From Riptortus pedestris (lineage: Eukaryota > Arthropoda > Insecta > Hemiptera > Alydidae), in contig CM032230.1 in NCBI GenBank assembly GCA_019009955.1, forward strand, positions 850,001 to 914,000: DNA of 64,000 bases, given 5' to 3'. The position numbers and the translations under genes are program-made. The first letter of the stretch is position 1. Every line of letters begins with the position of its first letter. The notes under the pieces were generated by a model that saw only the letters and a program-made list of their open reading frames with translations, was not told the origin of the DNA and searched no databases. Shown in pieces: positions 46,816 to 57,599 of this stretch.

Positions 46816-47434
46816 TAGGAAATAAAACTCACGCAGGAATTATGGCCAATGAAATAGTCGATATCCACTCCAAAAGTGCCTCTAAAAGTAGCGAAGAGAT
46901 AATTTACAATAAAATTACTCTAACTGTTTTAAAATCTTTACTAAGAGAAAAAAGTATTAATTTTTGGCAACAGGGATGGAATCAAACAGATAAAGGATTA
47001 CATCTAAAATTATATATCACTGTTTTAATAACCATTACCTCATTATCCCAACATACAATGTATCTCACACAAATACTAACTGGACACGGAAATACAAACT
47101 CTTACTTATACAGATTCAAACTTACTGACTCAAATACTTGTAAATGCACATTCACCCACCTGATTTATGAATGTAGACTGACTCAAGACATACGAAGACA
47201 GTTGAAGACTCATACTCCCGGATGGCCTATCAGTCCCAATATTTTATTTTCGAAACACATGAATTTATTAAAAGAAATAGCCTACTATATCTTTAAGCTG
47301 AGAGAGGAAAAGATAATATAAAATTAATATTATGTAATTTTTATTCGTTATTTAATTGTATTACTGAATTGTTCTAATTAATGTTTATTGTTTGTTTTTG
47401 TCAAGTTTAATTTTCATAACCTTATTTACATTTT
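46816..47434 (+). pseudogene. LINE ORF2 C-terminus (RNase H end and zinc-knuckle region), I-clade-like
   Basis: The frame reads HAGIMANEIVDIHSKSAS (the G-I-x-x-NE-x-AD end of RNase H), then FWQQGWNQTDKGLHLKLY, LTGHGNTNSYLYRFKLTDSN and TCKCTFTHLIYECRLTQ. The last part matches the cysteine/histidine knuckle near the C-terminus of I/Jockey-type LINE ORF2 proteins, although only part of the CCHC set remains. The 159-codon frame at 46842-47321 is intact; its 3' UTR ends where family B copy 5 starts. Confidence 0.7.
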
Positions 47435-47552
47435 AGCAGATTTCCCTTAAGGGAAATCAGCTATTGAGGTCGTACTCATGACGCGAGTTTCGAAAAATTT
47501 CTTCAAATGTCCATCTATCCTACCCAGGAGATGACGAAAATGAGGTCCGTTC

Positions 47553-47615
<63 letters not shown>

Positions 47616-48103
47616 GATATATATATATATATATTTGTCTGTTAACGCTCTAGCGGTCGCAATTTTCGTTTGATCGTTACCAAACTCGATATTTAAACGT
47701 TTTATGCAAAAATAAAGATCAAGTTCGTTAATGGCTGAAATCGGACCAGTGGGAGGGGGGGTTTAGAGGGAAGGATTTTCGAAAGTTCGAAATATCTCCG
47801 TTACTATACTCGTTAGTCGGATCGAAAATTATATAGAACTAATTTTATCGCAAATTAAATGTACAATAAATATTGTACTATACATTCCTCTATCTTGAAT
47901 ATTAACCGAGATATTTGCATTTTTCTGTTTTCAGCTTCTGAGATGAGATCGGCTAACTTCGGGTCTAGTCGCGAGTTTCCGTCAAGAGCTAGTTCGGGCC
48001 GTTCCCGTAACTGTTTGACTCTCTATTCTGAAATTTCTCTATTCTAAAACTTCACGTGGGAAATCTGCTTAGTTTACGCAGCCCCTGCGTGACGGACTTT
48101 TAA
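47435..48103 (+). mobile_element. Family B (Helentron/HINE-like) element, copy 5, reference copy
   Basis: Complete 669-bp copy. The 5' end TTAGCAGATTTCCC extends into a palindrome, GATTTCCCTTAAGGGAAATC. A (TA)n core lies at 47558-47635. Near the 3' end is GGGAAATCTGCT, the inverted complement of the 5' AGCAGATTTCCC (a subterminal inverted repeat). It is followed by hairpin ACGCA-GCCCC-TGCGT and GACGGAC before a T-run. Subterminal inverted repeats, 3' stem-loop, microsatellite core and T-rich flanks are the described hallmarks of non-autonomous Helentrons (DINE-1/HINE). No coding capacity. Confidence 0.7.
47558..47635. repeat. (TA)n core of family B copy 5
   Basis: TA repeat with GTATA and GATA interruptions. 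Confidence 0.9.
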
Positions 48104-48282
48104 TATGTACATATATTATTATATAAAAAAATGTTAAAAGTTTTGACAAAATGCACATATAATGCAAATATGGATGGGATCTGCAGAAAAATAAAATCCC
48201 TCCACATAGGATTAGTATGGAGAGGAAATGCGTAAAAAAAAAATCTAGGAGGTAATAGGTAACCTCCTTCATGTACAATTTT

Positions 48283-48415
48283 TTTATTTATTATTATTTA
48301 TTTATTAACGTCCACTTTTTGCAACTTAGGCTAATTGGGACGGGTTATCAGCAGGTTACCACCCTTCTCTAGCTAGCGTGGGGCTTAGGATGTTTTTTAA
48401 TGAATTCTTTTCGTT
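48283..48415 (-). mobile_element. tRNA-derived SINE fragment, copy 12
   Basis: Minus 3' half: TTATTAACGTCCACTTTTTG, GGCTAATTGGGACGGGTTAT, CTCTAGCTAGCGTGGG. Confidence 0.75.
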
Positions 48416-48519
48416 TAAAATAGACATATTTTATTAAATTACGGAGTGATAAATCACTAATAATATCAAAAAGTAACTGGTGTGGCTAAGGTAAATAAGA
48501 CCCGATATTGGCATATTTC

Positions 48520-48745
48520 CTTTAAGGTAAACCAGTGATAGATGTTTTACTCATGAGGTGATTTTCGAAAAATGTTGTCAAATGTCTGCCGATCCATGAC
48601 GGTCCATTGGATTTGAGTATAATTTTTTCTCTACGTTGAATATTACCTAGATATATTCATTTTTTAGATTTCAGCCATCTGTAAACCCCCAATCCCAATG
48701 TTTCATCCAGAGCGCTAGGCTTTTCACTTTTCCATATAAATATAT
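48520..48745 (+). mobile_element. Family B fragment, diverged
   Basis: CCTTTAAGGTAAACCAGTGA, ACTCATGAGGTGATTTTCG and ATTACCTAGATATATTCATT follow family B order; the (TA)n core is lost. Confidence 0.5.
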
Positions 48746-48774
48746 ATACAAGAATATAATGAATAGGACTGCAG

Positions 48775-49350
48775 AATGGGCTTCAAGACGGCACTTCCTT
48801 CAGACAGAGCAGCCTATGCGATAGCAGCACGTAATCCTTTGCAGACATCAAGTGGAATTCTGAGGACAGGCACGGAATAGATCACACAGAGGTTCGAGAC
48901 ACAGTACAGTATAGACACACCTCTCTAGCCTAAAAGACTTTTAAATGACTGGCTAAAAAACTTTAAAATGGGCCTGCTGGCAAACAGTGGCTCTCAGCAA
49001 AGTAACCGACCAAGTTATTCAAATTAAGCAGAATCGAAGATCTCGTTGTAGCGACTTCTGCTCTCAACACATCTAATATTCAAGTAGGAATGATACTATC
49101 TCGCCTGTAACCAACTTACTCATCTCACATCTGCATCAACATTTACAGTCCAAACCCCTCTCACTCAAAACCACTAAACCATTCTGTAAACATTTCGACT
49201 ATTGCCCATTTCACAACAATGCCAATTTATCTATATACATTAACCAGTGCATTTTTACTTCCAACAATGAAATATCTCAGTCAGATCTATTACCAGGTCA
49301 GTTGTGTTGGCGGTTTCCTGGATAATTGCAGACAGGTCTTACTCCAATAC
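48775..49350 (+). repeat. Dispersed repeat C, copy 2
   Basis: Collinear with 35085-35690 (see that entry); same orientation, with moderate divergence and small indels. Confidence 0.65.
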
Positions 49351-49374
49351 TTCCCCCTTCTCCCATTTCAATCA

Positions 49375-49555
49375 TAACATCTTGAATTTTACATCGAATA
49401 CTTGAGTATCGTTAAATAGCGATAAAATAAATATTGCAACAGCTAAAACGTTAACAGACAACCATATCAATCTATTCGTATGTAAATATACAGATATTTA
49501 AATGGACCTCATCTCCAAGGTAGGATCGCTAGACAAGAAGAACTTGCTTCAATAA
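49375..49555 (-). mobile_element. Family B fragment, diverged
   Basis: Minus: TTGAGTATCGTTAAATAGCG, AACGTTAACAGACAACCATA and GGACCTCATCTCCAAGGTAG match the inverted family B left part. Confidence 0.5.
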
Positions 49556-50332
49556 GTTGGATTTAGACATGCATTTGGAAAAGCTGTCTACATGAGTCAA
49601 AGACAAAGAGGTCGATTAGTATATAGGTAATGATGATGTTGTGTCGATAAGCGATGCAGGTAGATTTGACTAATAGCTGTGTTTACCCCAACCTTGGGCT
49701 GACATCACAACTCTCATTACGCTATTTATACACCATCTAGGCTACGCTCGTTTAAAACTGCTCCGAATTATCTTATCATACAACCATACCGACAGCCTCT
49801 CAACATATTGCCACTACTGCCATCAAAATTGCTTGCCACAATATTATAATTGGAAGGAATTGGTTCACTTAAATATCAAAAGTATTGCTAGTGGCTTTTA
49901 TACTTTATTGTAGAACACAGATGTGGAGAAACCAAATGCTTCCCACTATAGACATTTATATAATAACATTGCCATGAGCCCAAGAGAAACACAGTGCTAT
50001 TTATTGTTTGGCGTACCCTGCACAATATCTATAAATCCGTGAGGCAGGCCACTAAAAAGAAGCTTATTTAGCCGTACATTCAAATTTAAGTTTGTACGAT
50101 AGCGTTCTCAGCCAAGGTTGAATCCTCTGCAAATCACAAACACATTAGGATGTTTTTAAATAGGCCCAGTAGAATATTAACAGAGAAGAAAGAGCTGGTG
50201 GGCCTCAGCTACATCCCAATCTCAGCATGATAAAAAGTAACTATATGTTCCAACTCTTCCATCTCACCAGCTTTTCTTATCTATATATAAACCAGAGTTA
50301 TTTCATTTTGCAAAATGGATATCAAAATCACT
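49556..50332. other. Intron sequence, nothing recognised
   Basis: No gene. GCAGGCCACTAAAAA at about 50044 also occurs at about 29203, suggesting an old unclassified repeat. Confidence 0.5.
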
Positions 50333-50790
50333 TTATGTCTGGAGATATCTAGAAATCACTCTACTTCTTGAAATATCTCGAAATTGCTCTACGTTTGGAG
50401 ATATATACAGTTCTCTCAACTTCTTGACACATCTCGAAATCACTCTACTTCTTGAAATATCTCGAAATTGCTCTACGTTTTGAGATATATAGAATTCGCT
50501 CAACTTCTTGGCACATCTCGAAATCACTCTACTTCTTGAAATATCACGAAATTGCTCTACGTTTGGAGATATATACAGTTCGCTCAACTTCTTGACACAT
50601 CTCGAAATCACTCTACTTCTTGAAATATCTCGAAATTGCTCTACGTTTTGAGATATATAGAATTCGCTCAACTTCTTGGCACATCTCGAAATCACTCTAC
50701 TTCTTGAAATATCTCGAAATTGCTCTACGTTTTGAGATATATAGAATTCGCTCAACTTCTTGACACATCTAGAAATCACTCTTACCCATA
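50333..50790. repeat. Satellite 5: 84-bp tandem array
   Basis: About 5.4 units, each with CTCTACTTCTTGAAATATCT, CTCTACGTTT(T/G)GAGATATA and CTCAACTTCTTG(A/G)CACATCTC. Units appear to alternate between two forms (TACAGTTCGCTC and TAGAATTCGCTC). 84 is a multiple of three, hence a 148-codon minus-strand frame that is not considered a gene. Confidence 0.9.
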
Positions 50791-51183
50791 ACTATATTAT
50801 TTTACTAATCAAATTGTATAATATCTGGGCATGTCTCACTCAGATCCTCGCACTCTAATGTAACTATTGAATAGACCTACTACATAAGTAATAAAGCCCC
50901 CCGTTATTAAGAACAATATAGCTAAAATGCCACTTGACGCAACCTAAAAATCAAAAATATTCTATTGAAAAAAAAAAGTAGGCACTTCATTAAATATTGC
51001 CAAATATTTTGGTTAAAGATTTTACAATGTCATATTAAAACACATATATTGTCTCTTCCCTAACGCTCTTCTTACTGTAAGATGATGATACATTAATGAT
51101 CGACAATTATGATACTTGTAAATGAAATAATTATTTTTCATTTTAAACAATTAATTTATTATCTTGTATATGTGTGGGTATAG
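50791..51183. other. Intron before PDE11 exon e
   Basis: AT-rich, no gene seen. Confidence 0.7.
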
Positions 51184-51310
51184 GTTTACGCTGACGGTGA
51201 AGAAGAACTACAGGAGAGTTCCATACCACAACTGGAGTCATGGCTTCTCAGTTGCCAACTCCATGTACGCCATCATCAAACACTCCAACGGAAGCTTCAC
51301 AACTATTGAG
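51184..51310 (+). CDS. Pde11: PDE11-type phosphodiesterase, exon e (YHNWxH motif)
   Basis: Acceptor GGTATAG, donor GTACGT. It encodes FTLTVKKNYRRVPYHNWSHG followed by FAVANSMYAIIKHSNGSFTT. The YHNWSH motif holds the conserved catalytic or metal-ligand histidines of class I cyclic-nucleotide PDEs; the wording VKKNYRRVPYHNW is typical of PDE11. The exon ends in phase 0 after a Glu codon. A (GA)n tract of about 70 bp begins some 43 bp downstream of the donor, inside the intron. Confidence 0.95.
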
Positions 51311-51353
51311 GTACGTCTGTGTGCTTCCTGAGTCCTTCATTGTTGTAGAGCCA

Positions 51354-51358
51354 GAGAG

Positions 51359-51423
<65 letters not shown>
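51354..51423. repeat. (GA)n microsatellite close to a splice donor
   Basis: About 34 GA units with one AGAGG interruption, 43 bp downstream of the exon e donor, purine strand in the transcript. Confidence 0.95.
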
Positions 51424-51427
<4 letters not shown>

Positions 51428-51617
51428 GGAGAGTAATCGTGAGTTGGAGACTGGGAAAAATATTAAGGATATATTGCTCCTAAAAAGGGTGAAAATTCAA
51501 AATTGTGAGCAATTGGCTCACAAATATAAAAGCTCATAGACATTTTCTGAGATCTTTTTCAGTGATTGACTGGCAGAAAAAATTTTCAAATTTGATACCA
51601 TTACTTTCAATCTAGAT

Positions 51618-53500
51618 ATATATAAAATTGTAACCTCTGTCAGTACATTGATTTTATTCGTGAAATTTCACGATAACTTTCCTTTTCACATGTCATACCC
51701 GTAGACACCATAACTGCATTTTGTTTCTTTCGTGTCTGTTTGTTTGTCACCTTTTTCACGCATAAATGGCTGAACCGAATTTTATGAAACTTGGTATGTA
51801 TATTACTACTAGCCCATCTTAGACTTTAGGCTATATTAATATTCTTTGGAACAAACAGGATGGGGGTTATAAGGGAGGCCTGAAATTAAAAATAGAGATA
51901 TTTCGTTTACTATTGGGTTTTCTGCAAATATGCACATGACAAAAGTTGTTTAATTTGTTATTTAAAGTAAATTTAATTATATTCACTTGTGGTATAACAA
52001 AGTATAAACGAGATATACACTAAATACTAAAGCTGGAGCCAACAATTTTGTTGGGCACTAACGATTGAACCGAAATTAACAAAAGTCGGTATGTGAATTA
52101 GCATTAATTCTTCCATGATTATAAGCTATATTAACATTTGTAGGTCCAACGGGAGTGGGGGTTATGAGGGAGGCCTAAAATAAAAACTCGCGATATTTCA
52201 TTGTCTATTTGTTTTTCGATAAACGTGTGTTGTTTACTTTGTTATTTAGAGTTACTTTTGTTATATTCATTTTTTCGGGAACAATGTATGAAGCAAGTAA
52301 TTCGCGTAGAAATATTGGTATGTTCAACAATTCTTTACAATATCAACTACCAGTTAATATTTTGTCCTTAATAATTCAAATATATGCATAATACACAGGA
52401 GACGGGAAATATGACAATATGGAGGGCAGTGAAGTTTTACATAAAAAATGAATTTTATTATTAAATAATCCACAGCAACGACGCACACTGGAGCGAGTGA
52501 TAGGGTAAGCCGGAGATTCATTAATATCTCCGTTTCTACTGGTCCTAGAATATTGGTGTCATTATAAAGCAAATCGAATACTCTATTGAACTACCTGATC
52601 GGCAATTTTTTAAGCAATTTGGCCAGATGCGATATAATGGATGGATGAATTTTAAATGTGTACATACCGATTATGTATCGCTTACTATGTAGAGAATTGT
52701 GATTTGTAGACACATAATATCAACATATAAAATATTTAGACAAGAAAACCACATATTTAACTATTTCTTCGAACGTGAATGGCGGCGTCAATTGCGTAGA
52801 GGAGGAAGCGTTTTACACCGTACGTAGTTGGGGAAAGGTCCGCGGGAGGTATAATACATCTTCCGCACCGAAAGTGCTAACACTAAAAGTAAAATATTTA
52901 ATGAATAGGCAAGTTTAGGCAAGATCTGACGACGTTATAAATAAGACAATATACTCCTGAAAGCATGCCAAGTGGTATTTTTTCAAGCAAATACAAGCGA
53001 TTTGCGAATTCAATTAAATAAAATTATTTTCAGCTCGATGTAAAAAAAAAAAAAAAAAAATTAGAGGAATTTTAAAAACCTTTTGTGCCAGTTTTTGATT
53101 TGTTATAATACCCTTAATGTGTACTGGAAGCAACAATAATTTATAAAATGAAATAAGAGTTCACGACGAATTTAATAAGCCAAGTCTTTTTTTAACATAG
53201 CAATTATAAACAGGCATTATGTAAAAACCATTGCAATAATATGGCTAAAAATCAATCTGCTCAATTGAAAAGGGTTTATGTGGTACTAACAATACAATCA
53301 AAATCCCAAATTAAAACTTTTATTTTTCCCCCAATGTCCAACATTACTGAAGGATCGCTCCAGTGTGCGACGGGTATAGACCCTAAACACTGGGACTGGG
53401 AAATGTCAAAATATTGTGGAAAGTAAAGCCTCGCCAAAATAATACCATCTTTATTCAGCCTCAAAGGAATTCCGGGGCAAAGCCGGGTATCTGAGCTAGT
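51618..53500 (+). mobile_element. Family A Helitron-like element, copy 5 (split by a Transib-like insertion)
   Basis: Starts AAAATTGTAACCTCTGTCAG, has two modules, and ends CCGGGGCAAAGCCGGGTATC...CTAG|T. Without the insertion at 52484-53367 it is about 1.0 kb, with both ends present. Confidence 0.7.
52484..53367. mobile_element. Transib-like non-autonomous DNA transposon
   Basis: An 884-bp insertion with 13-bp perfect terminal inverted repeats CACACTGGAGCGA, flanked by CGACG on both sides (52479-52483 and 53368-53372). The empty site is seen in family A copy 1 (ACAGCAACGACGGGTATA near 3750-3767). A 5-bp CGNCG-type duplication and CAC-initial ends resembling an RSS heptamer are described features of Transib elements. 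No transposase frame is present. Confidence 0.7.
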
Positions 53501-53523
53501 ATATATATATATATATATATATA
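53499..53523. repeat. (TA)n between two head-to-tail family A ends
   Basis: Follows CTAG of copy 5 and precedes a new ATTGTAACCTCTGTCTGTAC start at 53524 that is truncated by about 53575. Confidence 0.85.
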
Positions 53524-53575
53524 ATTGTAACCTCTGTCTGTACATTTATTTTTTCTCGATATTTCACTAGTAGGT

Positions 53576-54071
53576 TTTAAAGTAAATCATTGAATTGTTT
53601 TTACTTTAAATATAGAAGGCCTGTTGAAATATTATTTGATATGTATATGTAATATTGATTAATGTATGAATATTTGATAATGTTGTCCTTATTGTGTTGG
53701 CAGGACTGTGCCAATGTGTACAGCGCAAATACAGTCTATTGCTCAGTACTAACGTTTGAAGCCCACCACCACTCCCCCAATCCTCAGTTATATAAACACT
53801 CCCCAAAGATATGAAAAGATTCTCGGCCCTGATGACGTAAAGTGTTTAGCTTGAAGGTGGGGGGAGTAAGACTTACACGTCACTAGTGAAAATAGATTAA
53901 ATTGGGGGGAAAAATAAAACATTGTTTATTTTAAATTACTTAATGATAAATGCATTTATGTATTAATCAATAGGTAATGCACCCAAAATTTCAGGACAAG
54001 TATCAAATTTATTAAAAATATATAGGAAAAGATAATAAAAATGTCCACTTTATTGAGATCCAACTCTAGGT
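53576..54071. other. AT-rich intron, nothing recognised
   Basis: No gene or named repeat. Confidence 0.5.
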
Positions 54072-55615
54072 ATTTAATCAGCAAATTTCCCTTAACACTT
54101 TGACTCCGGGTGACGACACGTTGTCGGTTTTGTGAGTTGTTCCCAGGTGCGGGCCCCGACAGGTTGTCGTCAGGTCATAATAGAAAGTTAAATGGGTGGG
54201 GATATCTCTAGCCTTTCCCAAATCATTCCGTATTTGACTCTAGCACAGTCAAAGAGGTCCTTGAGAGAATTGCTTCTTCCCTGTTTTTTTTAATTGTTTT
54301 CGACTATTTTACAAAAAGGTAAGTTTGAATGATTATTTGTTTTAAAGTTATCGTTAATAATAATTGCTAATGATAAATATCTATTTAAAAAGTAGCTAAA
54401 TGAATTAAAACAAGCCTATTTTGTTGGAAAAATATTATTTCAACCCCGAATTTATAATTCCAAATTGTTTTATATTTTACGAAATATAAATAAAAAATCA
54501 ATTATAAATTACTGAATAATAATTCATCAATCAGTGATTGTGAACAATGTCTTTATTGTTTAATTTTAGGGTTTCTAAGTAAAAATATAATAACTAAAAA
54601 CGTGAATTACTTTATTAGACTACGGCTAGGGAGTATGGTGCTTTCCCGGTGCGGTTGACGACAATGTGTCGTTGAGCGGTTTTTATTAATTAATAATAAT
54701 TAATTAAAAGATGATACAATTTATAATTTACGGTTAAAGTAAAGTAAAACGAAACTAATTAACAAAAAAAAAGTTTCCGCCCCACTAAAAAGTGTTGTAG
54801 AAAATCCCCGCAGTCAACGTGTTAAGACATTTCCCTTGCCTGTGCTGATTTTTGTTTGATCCTTTCTAAACTCCATATTTAATCCTTTTATGGGAAAAAG
54901 AAGGTTAAGCTTGTTATTGGCCGAAATCGGACCAATGGGAGAAGGGGGTGTAGAGTTTCGAATTTGGAAAATTCGAAATATCTGCGTTATTATACATCGA
55001 ATTAAAAAACTCTTTAGAACCAATCTTATATTAAATTAAATGTACTATAAATATTGTTATATACATTTATTCTCTATCTTCAATATTATCCATGATATTT
55101 GCATTTTTTTTTAGTTTTCAGCCCTCAGCAAATCTTCACTCCTACTCACGCCACATAAACTGTACTATTTTATATAATAAACCACTTTATTCGAAGCTTA
55201 AATACCAAATAATGTTTTAAAAAGACCTTTATTAAACGAGAAACATGCAAATATGTTCTGCTGATCCCCCATCTTTTGTTTTTAAATTACTAAAATTTGA
55301 GTGATTGAGTTAAAAAAATAAATTACAGTATTAGATATAGGAAATATTTTTCAATAAAACTAATATGTTTTATTCAGATATATTTCAGTAATTGTTTTTC
55401 TTTCGGGTCAAGTACATTTCTTCTAATCAGCCTCAGACTTGTTTTTGTTTGCAATTCAACACTTTCCGTTTTGCAGGTTATTATAATGTAAATTTACTGA
55501 AAGTACCGTTTGTATTTATTCACTTAATATTCACGGTGGTGTTGAGTGTTACCTGTAAGCAGATTTATCTATTGTAAAACTTGACGCGGGGAATCTGCTT
55601 AGATTACGCCTTTCT
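54072..55615 (+). mobile_element. Family B element, copy 6, carrying a piggyBac-like MITE
   Basis: Left end CAGCAAATTTCCCTTAA; after the insertion it continues TTTTGTTTGATCCTTTCTAA and ATCGGACCAATGGGAG, to a degraded 3' end GGGGAATCTGCTTAGATTAC without the intact hairpin. Also contains the extra segment seen in copy 1 (compare 55250-55330 with 1890-1960 reversed). Confidence 0.55.
54096..54821. mobile_element. piggyBac-like MITE
   Basis: A 726-bp insertion bounded by TTAA on both sides (54092-54095, 54822-54825). Its ends are CACTTTGACTCCGGG and, inverted, CACGTTGACTGCGGGG, an imperfect terminal inverted repeat of about 15 bp. TTAA duplication and CAC-TTGACT-type ends fit piggyBac-like elements. 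No transposase frame. The target TTAA is the centre of the family B 5' palindrome CCCTTAAGGG. Confidence 0.7.
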
Positions 55616-56349
55616 ATATGTTTATAATTATGAATAATGTGAATTGCACTTAGTTTATGAGAGTATAGTGTTGGTAGATAGTTGTTAACTGAGAGATTAC
55701 AGATTAAAGCATGTAGAGGAATATAGTTTGAGGACAAGACATGGCGGCAGGAATCTGCTGTGTCCTGATAATGCTACAGCTTCCTGCCACATTTACATAA
55801 TGACCACTCCTCTCAGCCCTCTCAACGCATCTACATGTTTAACATTACTTTTTTTTTTTTGTAAATAAACCCGTAGTTCCTCGTCCTCTAGTGCATTCCA
55901 TAAACTAATAATAGGTTTGTCTACGAATCGACTCAAGTAAGGAACTAGGGTCAGCAACAGTTACCACTGGCGTTTGAACTTCCTTACAATGTTTTATTTC
56001 AATTTAGCATAGTAGTGAAACTGTGTAGAACAAAAATATTAGTTGGCAAAAAAGTATTAGTCACTGTAAATTATTTTGGGGGTCAGTGGTCGTGTTAATT
56101 AAGGTGTATCAAACATTACGATCAGTAAGCTGAGGGTAAAATAGGTGGAGGTTTGATAGCCGCCAAGGGAGAATATTAGTTGGCGAGTTCGCTACGAGAG
56201 CGCGATAGTGTCGCAGTGGTTTTGGCCAGCGGGAGCCTAACGACTATACGGCTGACAGCCACTCCGAATGACTAAAGATTCTCTTAGATTTCATCGAGAG
56301 ACAGGGTAAGCTGATAAAATATTTTTGAGGATGTATTTATTGTCTGCAG
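55616..56349. other. Intron before PDE11 exon f
   Basis: No gene. AATATTAGTTGGC occurs at about 56037 and 56173. Confidence 0.6.
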
Positions 56350-56508
56350 TGCCTGGCATTGTTCATTGGCGCACTCTGCCATGACCTGGACCATCGCGGT
56401 AAGAACAACAAGTTCATGTTGGAGATGGAGTCACCACTAGCGGCAATCTACAGCACTTCCACCATGGAGCATCATCATTTCAACCAGACTGTCACCATAC
56501 TCCAGCAG
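56350..56508 (+). CDS. Pde11: PDE11-type phosphodiesterase, exon f (CHDLDHRG metal site)
   Basis: A 159-bp phase-0 exon (53 codons) between acceptor TGTCTGCAG and donor GTTTCG. It encodes [20 protein letters not shown], then [20 protein letters not shown] and [14 protein letters not shown] in CHDLDHRG supplies two metal ligands of the PDE catalytic site, and [10 protein letters not shown] is a conserved active-site helix. The join to exon g gives ILQQ-EGHNIFS, the PDE11 form (PDE5 has a different sequence here), which is the main reason for naming the subfamily. Confidence 0.95.
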
Positions 56509-57599
56509 GTTTCGAATAGTTTTACAAGTTATATATAATGTATTTTTTATCCTTATGATGAAGGACTACGGAATGATTAGAATGCCAAAGTCTGGAGTTC
56601 CTATTTCATTCTTTGTAAAGCTGAAGGTGGAATTGCATCGTCTGTGAGAGTACATATTCCTTATATGATCATATGGTCATGGTTGGATCTGAGTTTTGAG
56701 AGGTTTTAATTCAAAAACCTTTCTTCTCTGCATCGAAGGAACCTTAGCTTCAATATCAACTTCAATTTTATTGCTCTGGGTTAACAGCATTACCTTCTAT
56801 ATCCTTCTCTAAAACACTGAACGATATAGGCTTCGCTTTAAACAGAAATTATTAAAGTTTCTTTAACTGTATCCCTATGAAAGATTATTCTCAACCAATT
56901 TTAGTTAAATTTAATCTCAGTTTATGAGAATGCTTAGCATAATTTAATGTTTATATTATTTAAAGGCCAAAATATTAAACGTCTATGTGTAAGAAACAAA
57001 AATTAAAACCCGCTACTTTGATTACAGAAGGGAGAAAAGACATATTTACAGTTCTGTTACTTATTGCTGGAAGTGTAGTTAGTGCAATTAAAAAGAAACG
57101 TAGAGATAAAATTCCGCCTTTAGGCAAGATTAAGCAGAAGGGCTAAGGAACTTTGAGGAGTCATTCTTCCATTTCGAGACCCATGACACTTTCAAGTCAC
57201 AAGTAAACAACCAAATAACAGAAAGAGATGTTGCCCTGAGTGTTTGAAGTACAGTCAAACATTTATGTCAAATATTTTCTGGGTGCTTTGTTTTGTTATT
57301 GTCTTGTGTTTTTAAGGTGCTCAATATGCCAGCATTAGGCACTAAAAGTATGAATAAACAGTTTTCTCCAAAAGAAGACTTGTGTCTCTGCCTTTCTCTG
57401 TAGGTTATATTTGAAAATTAGAATACGCATCTAAACAACAGAGCATTCATTAATGAGTGTGACATCCAGAAGATGTCGTCCATCTAATTTTTGGAAAAAG
57501 AGATAATAAACATTAAAATGTTTACCAGCCTTTAAAGGAACAATATAGACATAACAGTAAACTAGCTCAGCTTTCTTGAAAACTTACACAAATTAAATC
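56509..57599. other. Intron after PDE11 exon f, nothing recognised
   Basis: AT-rich unique sequence without coding motifs. Confidence 0.6.

Noticed and set aside
50333..50779. 148-codon minus-strand repeat protein
   Set aside because: It is an 84-bp tandem array (28 codons per unit) with no other coding evidence.
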